From: Mangrovimonas cancribranchiae
Lineage (GTDB): Bacteria; Bacteroidota; Bacteroidia; Flavobacteriales; Flavobacteriaceae
DNA length: 64,000 nt
Direction: 5' to 3'
NCBI RefSeq assembly: GCF_037126245.1
Contig: NZ_CP136925.1
Coordinates: 2,124,001 to 2,188,000 of the forward strand
The notes under the pieces were generated by a model. The model searched no databases. It had not been told where the DNA came from and saw only the letters and a list, made by a program, of their open reading frames with translations. This document shows positions 28,401 to 35,522 of the stretch, one piece after another. The translations under genes and the position numbers were made by a program. Position 1 is the stretch's first letter, and every line of letters starts with the position of its first letter.

Positions 28401-29763
28401 AATATCTTCAACAGCAACTACACGAAATACACAACTTCAAATTGCTGCATTGTTTGGAAGAGAAGTTAAATTATTTCCAAAGCCTGGTGTTGAATGTGAT
28501 GATTCCTTTTTTGCTTTCTACAAAAGAAAATTTAATAGTATTGAAAATGTAGAACCCGAATATATTGCTAAACGAAAATATGTTGGTGTGCTACCGACTG
28601 GAAGAACGCAAATTTGGATGCAAATGCGTTTGTCCGCAATTTTAATGACACATAGAGTGATTTTTGAATTGAAAGAACTTGGAAATCATCATCCGATTGA
28701 CTTTAAAGAGTACGATAAGGAATTTATTAAAGCGATGGATTATTACCATACAATCATATCATATTTCAATAGCTTAAAAGAGGTGGGAAAAACACAATCT
28801 CAAGTACAAACTTATATTTTAAAAGAATTTAGGAAGGTGTTTAATCGTTTGTTAAGACCTCAAAAATTAATGCATGCTTTATATACCTATGGGCCAATAC
28901 AAGAAGCTGAATTAACCGGTAGATTGTCCGGTGAAGAGGTAAAGAATGAATTAAAGAATGTTGAATCTGAGTGGAAGCCACAAAATAGATTTGCACACAT
29001 AGAAAATAAAACTATTTCTCGTGGTAAGGTGCCTCCTGAATTTGTAGTAGCTACTAATATGATTTCTGTGGGAATTGATGTTTCTAGGTTTAACACCATT
29101 ATAATGAACTCGATGCCAAGAAATACAGCAGAATATATACAAGCTAGTAGCCGTGTTGCAAGAAATGATTATGGACTGGTACTCACGGTTCATCACCCAT
29201 TTAGGGCAAGAGATATTTCTCATTATGAAAAATTTATTGAGTTTCACGAAAAGATGTACAGTTACGTAGAGCCTATTTCAATAACACCTTTTACAAAAAA
29301 AGCGATTGAACGCTATTTAGGTTTATACTTAGCAACTATGATACGGCACACTAGAAATGAGTTTACAAATAGAGATACAGCTAATGTCATCAATAATTTG
29401 ACGGATGATGAAATTAAAGAACTTATAAATGAATTGATGAGCTATTTTGAATCAAAGAAAACCAAATTGGATTCATTCGACTCTCTAATTCAAAATCTGC
29501 TTAAAGAAGAAAATTTAAACCAAATTACAGTATGGCTTTCTGAAGCTCTAAATGAATGGAAAAACCTAGAAGATGAATTAGACAACCAAACAGATTTAGT
29601 CTTTACTAGAGCTACTAATAGAGCTAATCAACAAAGACGTCAAGAACAACTCTATGTTGATATAGATGCCTATGAAGGTTCTATTCATAGTAAAAAATGG
29701 CAGGTACCTATGTCATTGAGAGTAATAGAACCTGAAGCAGCTATTAAAATAAATTCTATTTAA
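25492..29763 (+). CDS. drmA: DISARM helicase DrmA
   Basis: A 1423-residue superfamily 2 ATPase. The first 690 residues include an acidic low-complexity linker (DANGNDDEEEENDVDN, about 84-99). The helicase core has WFPTGGGKTEAYLG (Walker A, about 698), a zinc-ribbon insertion (CPWCGSDL at 811 and CGSKTC at 843), IIQDELHLLLG (DExH-like box, about 934), TNMISVGIDVSRF and the arginine-finger motif QASSRVARNDYG (about 1217). These are hallmarks of DrmA, which with DrmB binds and processes incoming phage DNA. The next gene begins one base after its stop. Confidence 0.88.
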   Translation: MSKIFNKREELERFIREQTLGPGISGYRFVNLEAACNTEKDFKTEFPINNEFEILNTMPAALYSTGILFPKDESQSAEIGAQTDSNDDANGNDDEEEENDVDNLKDDLGNIDSPDTIELNQLFPQTMGLTFCMKEDFLKEGNINFNISARYYRKLAKDQLLNVGVLCEVNSDLFNQFLINNNLSKYITIVDYGVNKCIKANHKLSNEDTKEINQILRSIDQDKAKEIFEKDVKAYINRTLNFTPSNLSSLTQTIFSELKNETDKRETREKLYEASQKVELLENFKNHIKDLLNLFRNTIWASENLNAEVRMENIKFDTNFTKKTYLAYKSKDYSENIEIKRSDNTTSDSLEHLFKIQLDKEEYASLSANIQLSRDSRKSNNKVFVKIQLINDSTPFKEDPEGKRYYSVATEKVNNKAFFGVKIISESENIIPYTNYKYKKDADGQFNEDTTTKFIYHQFEDYAIGHGCSVNWEKQNTKVRVETEYLPACETPDIEPVPRDKNKEPIEKGNGEFTSPPFLENSKSQEFKWLSTFSNAENQEVVSGLLEFVDSYGKWIQQKRMDPKFQSEFEDIANQELDKCQEDYNRMKKNIESLLKGENNVENLNSFRLMNSAMFMQLFHSEKVKNGEIGNLMAENSFCGFNLDFYKEADDKLFSNTDSAGWRAFQLAFILLNLDGIFKAENDNQWIARNEWVDLVWFPTGGGKTEAYLGLIALTIINRRKLYKEEGGGVAAIMRYTLRLLTMQQFQRATLVIMALELLRRWDENQLGLEPISIGLWVGDNSLPNSMKGLLEQLQKLKEGNKNNKIPFSNCPWCGSDLRPIPSGGIVNDNNDIFNNGKAHLYCGSKTCSFSYALEDPFSNKPMSNAIPINLCDETIYQHPPSLLFGTVDKFAQLAHKVDDNNNGRSKDSRRLFGRGNWENGKPQDGYLPPDLIIQDELHLLLGPLGSAVALFEAAVDQLCTRSDGTRPKIISSTATTRNTQLQIAALFGREVKLFPKPGVECDDSFFAFYKRKFNSIENVEPEYIAKRKYVGVLPTGRTQIWMQMRLSAILMTHRVIFELKELGNHHPIDFKEYDKEFIKAMDYYHTIISYFNSLKEVGKTQSQVQTYILKEFRKVFNRLLRPQKLMHALYTYGPIQEAELTGRLSGEEVKNELKNVESEWKPQNRFAHIENKTISRGKVPPEFVVATNMISVGIDVSRFNTIIMNSMPRNTAEYIQASSRVARNDYGLVLTVHHPFRARDISHYEKFIEFHEKMYSYVEPISITPFTKKAIERYLGLYLATMIRHTRNEFTNRDTANVINNLTDDEIKELINELMSYFESKKTKLDSFDSLIQNLLKEENLNQITVWLSEALNEWKNLEDELDNQTDLVFTRATNRANQQRRQEQLYVDIDAYEGSIHSKKWQVPMSLRVIEPEAAIKINSI

Positions 29764-29764
29764 A

Positions 29765-32101
29765 ATGAATATACTTCAAGCACATCAATATAACCAAGGT
29801 ATTGGAAAACACAAATTACTATCATCAACAGCTGGTGTAGGATCCATTATAACTACAAAATTTGGTACTTATGTATTAATTTCTGACATAAATAAATGGC
29901 AATTTGTTACAATTTTCAATAATAGAATAAAAAATCTTTTGCAAAGCCCACCCAAGGACATTTATGATGGGATTAAAAGAGAAGCAAAAAATTTAGGACT
30001 CACACTTGTTGATGATAAACGTTTCGTGAAGTTTATACAACATGAAAAAGAATTGAATAATCTAGAATGTTTAGTCGCTATCCCTCAAATGGCTTTAAAT
30101 GAAATGTTCAATTCTGTTAATTGGACAAAAAAAGTTCATGGGAGAACTGAGCCAGCTCACCCCATTGCAATGAAATTAAATGAAATAAATGGTAATTCTG
30201 GTAAAGCTGAAGATTATCAAATTCAAGGAACTCATTTTCCTAAATGGTTTTTAGGGGCAAAAAAAGTAAATGGAAAACAAGATTTAAAAAAGATTGACGA
30301 ATGGAAAGATTTATGGGATAAAAAAAGAATTGATAAAAATACTTTCTCTCCTCCTCGGGATGCAAATGTTCCAATTAAAGATTCTAATGGTGATCAAATA
30401 AAAAACACTTACTGGGACGCAAATAATGTTCAAAGAAGCATTCCTTTATACAAGGAATTATCACAAACAAATTTAATACTAATTTGTCCTAATGGACATT
30501 TATCAGATATTCCATGGTCTAAATATTTAAATTGGAAGACGCAAAAAGAAACCTTTCAACTTCCAAGAGAAGATTCTGGAGAAAATTTATTCACCATAGA
30601 ACCTTGTTGTAGTAATCCAGATTTGAAGTGGTCTGAAAGTACTACAAAATCGGAAGGGTATGGCTCGATTTATATTGAGTGTTCTAAATGTCGTCTGGGT
30701 TCGGGAGATTCAAAAGAAAAACCAAAAATTACGTTAGAAGGAATCAATAGTTTAAAACCAAAATGCCCTGGACACAAACCTTGGGAGATAGACCCCAAAA
30801 ATCCTGAATACTTACCATATGAAAAATGTCATAAAAATGGTGATGAAAAAAGTAAAGATAGGGAAGTAATGAACGTAGCATTGGTAACAGCTAATAACAC
30901 TTATTACGCCAATGGTTTTTCGAGTTTATTTATACCAATGCATCTAGCTGAAGAAAAAACAGAAGAATTATATGGTGCATTAGTACGATTAAATGAAAAA
31001 TACCAATCAGAATGTGAAAGACGAGAAAAACAAAATAGAGTAATAAGGTCTAAAAACGAATATTGGGATAACCTTGATATTGAAGGTTTTATTTATGATG
31101 ATGAAGGATTACAACCTACAAACTTTGAATCTTTTGTAGAAATTCTTAAAGGAGAATTTTTAAATGAGAAAGAAGATGAAAATGGAGAAGATTTTCACGA
31201 AAATTATAGATTTCAAGAATATAAATGTTTTTCTCAGAACTCTTTTTTTGAAGGTAAAGAAGAAAATAAAGGCTTAAGTTTTAGAGACATACATTTAAGT
31301 AAAAGCCTATCAGAATATTTTGTTAAAATTCAACAAGTCGATGAATTAAAAGTAACTAATATTCAATTTGACTTCACTAGGGTAAAACCTAAAGAAAGAA
31401 TTGTAAAAGTTAGTGAAAACGGAGATAGAGATATTCAAGAATCTTCTGCTGGTCAGAATATTTTTTCCATAAGTAACAGTGAAGAAGAACTTCATGTAAT
31501 GCCAGCTAATGAAACGCTTGGTGAAGGTCTGTTTTTTCAATTTGATGATCAAAAAATAGAGAATTGGTTAAAAAACAACCCAACTCTTTATACTCGTTTT
31601 AGTCATTACTTAGACAGAGAAATCAACCCCAAACTACAGGGTGCTAGTTTTATGCAGAAAATTAAAAATAATGGAATTAAACATTTTTTAATACATTCTT
31701 TCTCGCATATGATGATGAGAGAATTGGAATTCTCCTGTGGTTACCCCACAGCCAGTTTAAAAGAAAGGCTATATATTTCATCCAACCCAGAAAAACAAAT
31801 GTCAGGTGTTCTAATATATACTGCAGAGGGATCTGAAGGTAGTATGGGAGGGTTAGTTTCACAAGGAGAACCTGAAAAAATTCTTGAGATAATTAAAAAA
31901 GGATTAGAAAGGTCGGTAAATTGTTCTTCCGACCCACTTTGCTGGGAATCTGAAGGACAAGGAATTTATGATTTAAATTTATCTGCGTGTTTCTCTTGCT
32001 CTCTTGTGGCTGAAACCGCTTGCGAAGAAATGAATCTAGGTTTAGATAGAAGAGTTTTAGTTGATGAGGAGTTTGGATTCTTTGTAAAAATGTTAAAATA
32101 G
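29765..32101 (+). CDS. drmB: DISARM subunit DrmB (DUF1998)
   Basis: A 778-residue protein. Cysteine pairs in the middle (CPNGHLSD at about 240, CCSNP at 280, CSKC at 306) look like zinc ribbons. The C-terminal 140 residues form the DUF1998 domain: HFLIHSFSHMMMRELEFSCG, YTAEGSEGSMGGLV, then CSSDPLCWE and CFSC. DrmB is the partner that stimulates DrmA and occludes it in the resting complex. The order methylase, NERD-helicase, unknown, drmA, drmB places it last. No drmC (phospholipase-D nuclease) follows; the cassette ends about 120 bases later. Confidence 0.88.
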   Translation: MNILQAHQYNQGIGKHKLLSSTAGVGSIITTKFGTYVLISDINKWQFVTIFNNRIKNLLQSPPKDIYDGIKREAKNLGLTLVDDKRFVKFIQHEKELNNLECLVAIPQMALNEMFNSVNWTKKVHGRTEPAHPIAMKLNEINGNSGKAEDYQIQGTHFPKWFLGAKKVNGKQDLKKIDEWKDLWDKKRIDKNTFSPPRDANVPIKDSNGDQIKNTYWDANNVQRSIPLYKELSQTNLILICPNGHLSDIPWSKYLNWKTQKETFQLPREDSGENLFTIEPCCSNPDLKWSESTTKSEGYGSIYIECSKCRLGSGDSKEKPKITLEGINSLKPKCPGHKPWEIDPKNPEYLPYEKCHKNGDEKSKDREVMNVALVTANNTYYANGFSSLFIPMHLAEEKTEELYGALVRLNEKYQSECERREKQNRVIRSKNEYWDNLDIEGFIYDDEGLQPTNFESFVEILKGEFLNEKEDENGEDFHENYRFQEYKCFSQNSFFEGKEENKGLSFRDIHLSKSLSEYFVKIQQVDELKVTNIQFDFTRVKPKERIVKVSENGDRDIQESSAGQNIFSISNSEEELHVMPANETLGEGLFFQFDDQKIENWLKNNPTLYTRFSHYLDREINPKLQGASFMQKIKNNGIKHFLIHSFSHMMMRELEFSCGYPTASLKERLYISSNPEKQMSGVLIYTAEGSEGSMGGLVSQGEPEKILEIIKKGLERSVNCSSDPLCWESEGQGIYDLNLSACFSCSLVAETACEEMNLGLDRRVLVDEEFGFFVKMLK

Positions 32102-32102
32102 T

Positions 32103-32200
32103 CAACGCTAAAAGCCATACACATTTGCAATTCGCACCAACCCACGCTGCAACCAAAAATTGCAAAAGAGTATGTCTTTGCCAACGCTATAAACAGGACG
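32103..32200 (+). repeat. Palindrome-rich repeat at the right end of the DISARM cassette
   Basis: Reads CAACGCTAAAAGCCATACAC, then TTTGCAATT, and later AAAATTGCAAAAGAGTATG and GCCAACGCTATAAAC. TTGCAATT and AATTGCAA form an inverted repeat. A closely related copy stands at 49919-50042 after the ars operon. Confidence 0.65.
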
Positions 32201-32215
32201 GAAAATAAAGTACGA

Positions 32216-32350
32216 AAACACAACAATGTATATAAAAAATAGGCGAAATAGCGCTAGAATCAATGCTTTAAGCTCGTATCAATCTTTGTGCTTAACCGAA
32301 AATTTAGTGCTTCGAAATCGCCTACTTTTCATATACTAACCGTTACCTGC
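32216..32350 (+). repeat. Cassette boundary site S24 (divergent), right edge of DISARM cassette
   Basis: Left box AAACAC-AAC 32216-32224, exact mirror of GTGTTT at 19437-19442; right box GTT-ACCTGC 32342-32350. Arms TATATAAAAAATAGGCGA / TCGCCTACTTTTCATATA, with a family-unique interior. Confidence 0.88.
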
Positions 32351-32353
32351 AAT

Positions 32354-33154
32354 TTGAAAAAAGCAATCTACATATCAATTTTACTGACTTTAGGAATTTG
32401 GAATTTTTCATTTTCCCAAAAAACCGAAGTGGAAAAATATTATGTGAGAGTAGACACGTCGTTTGTTACTAAACTGAAAAAAGCCTACGAAACTTCCACA
32501 GAAGAATTAATAAAAACTCTTGAAGTCAAAAATGACAGACGAGAGGATTTAGGATTTGGATATCAACTAAAACAAAGTGGAAAAGGTCTTGGGAGTATGA
32601 CTATCAATTATCAGATTTTGTACTACAAAAATGAAATCGTGTCTTATGAACTTACAACTCGGATTCCTAATAAATCGAAAAGATTAAAAAAGATTTACAA
32701 AGAAAAATTATCGAATCTTTTCAAAGTTAACGACGATTTTAAAGTAGAACCAATCTATTTCGGAATTGAAAACTCAACCGAACCGTTAACTGGAATTGAA
32801 AAATGGAATAACAACAATCTGAATGAAATAATGAGTCCTTTCTCGTCAATAATTTTCGGAACTTATTGTGGAGAAAGTATGACTTTAATGAACAATAGAA
32901 AGTTATTTGACCAAATCATTGAAAGTGACAATTGCGAATACTTGCTTTACAGTAAAAATCCAGCAACTCGATTAATGGCAGTTGAATTTTATTATTGCAA
33001 CCTAACTGTATTTAGCGACGTGCAGAAAAAATCGATTGACGCTCGAATTGGAGAACTGAAAAGAAAACCAATGTTGACCAAGACTTGTTCAGGCTGTATA
33101 ATAGGTGGTGAATTAACAGGTAAAATAATAACGGAATTAAAAAACTGCAGGTAA
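32354..33154 (+). CDS. Exported hypothetical protein (cassette c24)
   Basis: A 266-residue protein from TTG 32354, inside the conserved AATTTGA after the boundary hexamer; an in-frame upstream extension would run through the site and is rejected. Signal peptide MKKAIYISILLTLGIWNFSFS. The mature part has a helical N-terminus and four Cys (GTYCGES, SDNCEYL, FYYCNLT, KTCSGC). The stop codon lies inside the left hexamer region of the next site. Function unknown. Hexamers ACCTGC/GCAGGT match. Confidence 0.65.
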   Translation: MKKAIYISILLTLGIWNFSFSQKTEVEKYYVRVDTSFVTKLKKAYETSTEELIKTLEVKNDRREDLGFGYQLKQSGKGLGSMTINYQILYYKNEIVSYELTTRIPNKSKRLKKIYKEKLSNLFKVNDDFKVEPIYFGIENSTEPLTGIEKWNNNNLNEIMSPFSSIIFGTYCGESMTLMNNRKLFDQIIESDNCEYLLYSKNPATRLMAVEFYYCNLTVFSDVQKKSIDARIGELKRKPMLTKTCSGCIIGGELTGKIITELKNCR

Positions 33155-33283
33155 CAATGTATAACCGCAATTACGGCGGATTCGACTACGTCCGAATCCA
33201 CTCGGAATTGCTAATGTCATTGTTAAACCGAAAATTAACGCATATTAACCCGTAACTGACGGTTATACGAGACCGTTGATGTA
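33147..33283 (+). repeat. Cassette boundary site S25 (family A)
   Basis: Left box GCAGGT-AAC 33147-33155, right box GTT-GATGTA 33275-33283. Confidence 0.9.
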
Positions 33284-33348
33284 TAATTGCCTGCGGCACG
33301 TATAAAGCGTGTTTACAACACTCCTTTTTATACTAATTATACATCAAC
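33278..33348 (+). other. Mini-cassette c25 (71 bp, no gene)
   Basis: Opens GTT-GATGTATAATT and closes AATTATACATC-AAC, giving 14 paired bases around about 46 bases of interior that itself contains GCACG/CGTGT pairing. It looks like an empty cassette or a secondary site. It overlaps the composite repeat duplicated at 37868. Confidence 0.55.
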
Positions 33349-33508
33349 GCCACCTGTAAATAACACCTCATTTAGTGGTAGTAGTATATTTGCCATATAC
33401 GAGAACTCCACAAGGAAACAATACACAACAACGTCTATAGCGAATGAGGCGTTATTTATGGCTCTCCGTGAGGCACGCCTCACTACGCCATACACAGGTG
33501 GCGTAGCC
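33279..33508 (+). repeat. Composite boundary site S26, copy 1 of a 227-bp duplicated repeat
   Basis: About 226 bases (33279-33504), nearly identical to 37868-38094. Contains the inverted pair AACGCCACCTGT / ACAGGTGGCG and an inner standard-looking unit ACAACAACGTCTATAGCG to CGCCATACACAGG. Where copy 2 ends GGC-GTT, this copy reads GGC-GTAGCC, so the GTT of the right box is missing although the hexamer GTAGCC still matches GGCTAC at 34295. Confidence 0.75.
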
Positions 33509-33524
33509 AATTAAAAACAAAAAA

Positions 33525-34288
33525 ATGTCAATAACAAAAGAATCAGAATTAATCGGAATGAAAAAAATTAGTGAAGTTGTTGGTACTACACTAAAATTAA
33601 TGAGGAAATATGCTAAAGTTGGAATGACAACTAAAGAATTAGACTTTTATGGAGGTGAAATTTTAAAAAGTTATGGAGCTAAATCAGCACCTTTTGAAAC
33701 TTATGGTTTTCCTGGATATACTTGTATAAGTGTGAATAAAGAAGCTGCTCACGGAATTCCATCTGAAAAAAAATATTGAAAGAAGGAGATTTGATCAATA
33801 TCGATGTATCGGCAGAATTAAATGGATTTTGGTCTGACAATGGAGGTTCTTTTGTTCTTGGAAAAGACATTCATAATCACCAACCCCTTGTAAATGCTTC
33901 TAAGGATATTTTACGTAAAGCAATTAAAAATATCAAAGGTGGAGTTAAAATTTCTGAAATCGGATATTTAATAGAAACGGAGGCTAAAAAATCAGGTTTC
34001 AAAGTAATAAAAAATTTAGCTGGTCACGGAGTTGGTAGAAGTCTACACGAAGAACCAGAAAACATTTTAAATTATAGAGTTAGAACCAATCGAGAAAGAT
34101 TTAAAAAAAATACAACTGTTGCAGTAGAAACTTTTATCTCAACAAATTCGACGGTTGCTGTAGAATTGAATGACGGTTGGACTTTAATCGGAAATAAAGG
34201 TGGTTATGTAACTCAACACGAACAAACAATACTTGTAACTGATAAATATCCTGTCATTTTAACGGAATCAAACGAAATTTGGAATTAA
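33525..34288 (+). pseudogene. map: Type I methionine aminopeptidase split by a frameshift at an A8 run
   Basis: Two overlapping frames (33525-33779 and 33776-34288) join into one full-length type I MetAP of about 254 residues. The break is in the run of eight A at 33766-33773: with one more A, or a -1 slip on A_AAA_AAA, the reading becomes PSEKKILKEGDLINIDVS, as in the family. All five metal ligands survive: Asp in INIDVS, Asp in WSDNGGSF, His in GHGVGRSLHEEP, Glu in VAVETF and Glu in QHEQTI, plus the substrate His of AAHGIP. The gene may be recently broken, recoded by slippage, or affected by a homopolymer sequencing error. It would be a second, cassette-borne MetAP. Confidence 0.8.
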
Positions 34289-34294
34289 ATAACT

Positions 34295-34430
34295 GGCTAC
34301 AACACCGTATAACAACAATTGCGGCTTTGTGTCCTGCGGACACAACCACGCAAGCATAAAAGTCGGTAATTTTAGCTATCTTAGTTTCCAACCAAACCGC
34401 AACTGATTGTTATACAAGACCGTTGCCCAT
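34295..34430 (+). repeat. Cassette boundary site S27 (family D)
   Basis: Left box GGCTAC-AAC 34295-34303, right box GTT-GCCCAT 34422-34430. Nearly identical interior to S20. Confidence 0.9.
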
Positions 34431-34476
34431 AATAGCGGAACATCACTCTGAAAATGAATTTAAAAAAACATAAAAA

Positions 34477-34944
34477 ATGAATAAACTACTTCTGATTTTA
34501 TTACTGTTTTCACTTAACGTTACAGCTCAAAAACTTGACAGAAAAACTTACTATGAATATTCTGAAAATCTTGAATTTCGAATATTTGGAATAAATAAAC
34601 AAAGAGCAATTGATAGAGGAAACGGATATTACGCAAATAATATTGTAGCTGAAAAAGGCAGAAGATTTATTACTGTAATTTTTGAATTTAAAAATAATTC
34701 TTCCCATTCTCAAGAAATAGATTTTAATGAAATTTATTTACGTGATAAAAACGGAGAATTACATAAAATAGATTTTGTTGTAATGTCTATGAAACTGACT
34801 TCGAGAACAAATAAATTACAACAAAAATTAAATGCCAATAAAAAAAGAAAAATAGTCGCTCAATTTAGACCTTCATTTGATAAAGATGAAATTATTGACG
34901 AATTAGTAATCGGAAAAAAAATTATTCAGCTGAATTATAAATAA
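34477..34944 (+). CDS. Exported DUF4352-like protein (cassette c27)
   Basis: A 155-residue protein with a signal peptide (MNKLLLILLLFSLNVTAQ). The mature domain has an immunoglobulin-like strand pattern, with FITVIFEFKNNSSHSQEIDF and LRDKNGELHKIDF, as in DUF4352/telokin-like exported proteins. Function unknown. Hexamers GCCCAT and ATGGAC differ at one base. Confidence 0.6.
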   Translation: MNKLLLILLLFSLNVTAQKLDRKTYYEYSENLEFRIFGINKQRAIDRGNGYYANNIVAEKGRRFITVIFEFKNNSSHSQEIDFNEIYLRDKNGELHKIDFVVMSMKLTSRTNKLQQKLNANKKRKIVAQFRPSFDKDEIIDELVIGKKIIQLNYK

Positions 34945-34951
34945 AACTACT

Positions 34952-35088
34952 ATGGACAACAACGTGTATAGCTCATTGCGGCTGAATTCCTAATCGGAAT
35001 TCATTGCAATTTGCTATCTTTCGGCTACGGCGGAAAGAATCCTAGCGGATTTTCACGCAACGAAATCATAGCCGAGACCGTTGCCATT
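34952..35088 (+). repeat. Cassette boundary site S28 (family B)
   Basis: Left box ATGGAC-AAC 34952-34960, right box GTT-GCCATT 35080-35088. The left arm is GTGTATAGC but the right arm is ATCATAGCC; these do not pair fully, which suggests a chimeric site. Confidence 0.85.
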
Positions 35089-35131
35089 CATTGCGGAACT
35101 CACTCGGAAACGAAAAAAAACAAAAAAGACT

Positions 35132-35383
35132 ATGACAAAAAAAATCATCGGATTTACCTTTTTGACAATCGCATCTTTTTTGACACTATATTTTATCTAT
35201 GGAATTTACAAGAATCCGAATTCCTTGAAAATATTTAAAAAACTATTTAGCGGAGAACTTGGATTACAATGGACTTTAGGAGTTTTATTATTCCATTCTT
35301 TTTTCTTTTTAATAATATTTCTATTATTCAAATTTGGAATTAAATGGTCAAAGTTATTACAACCAACTGAATTGAAAAACTAA
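35132..35383 (+). CDS. Small two-helix membrane protein
   Basis: An 83-residue protein; ATG 35132 is preferred to the upstream in-frame TTG in the site. Two transmembrane helices: residues 5-24 (IIGFTFLTIASFLTLYFIYG) and 48-67 (LGVLLFHSFFFLIIFLLFKF). Family not recognised. Its cassette opens with hexamer GCCATT but no matching close is found downstream, so its right end is probably lost. Confidence 0.55.
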   Translation: MTKKIIGFTFLTIASFLTLYFIYGIYKNPNSLKIFKKLFSGELGLQWTLGVLLFHSFFFLIIFLLFKFGIKWSKLLQPTELKN

Positions 35384-35522
35384 AACCGAATTGTGTGCGG
35401 AATTTTGCAACTTGCGGAATTGCTCACTCAAACGGAATTGAAAATATTACGGAATAAAACTCTAACTGAATTTACTCAAAAGCTGAATATGAAAATCGGA
35501 ATTTGAGAGTAATAATAAAGAA
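35384..35522 (+). other. Gap with a non-coding segment shared with cassette c13
   Basis: No ORF. GTGTGCGGAATTTTGC and GCGGAATTGCTCACTCAAAC closely match 10138-10220. It separates two genes that do not share a hexamer pair, so it may mark the deletion point between two former cassettes. Confidence 0.5.

Noticed and set aside
645-33283. A conserved minus-strand peptide (MDSDVVESAVIAV..) repeated at family A sites
   Set aside because: It is the translation of the family A repeat on the other strand. The frame does not extend consistently beyond the site, and the site shows RNA/DNA-structure constraints instead.
1949-35088. TATCTTTG in family B sites as a promoter for each cassette
   Set aside because: It matches TAnnTTTG, but I find no TTG 17-20 bases upstream, and in several family B sites the word is TATCTTTC. 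It remains a possibility without support.
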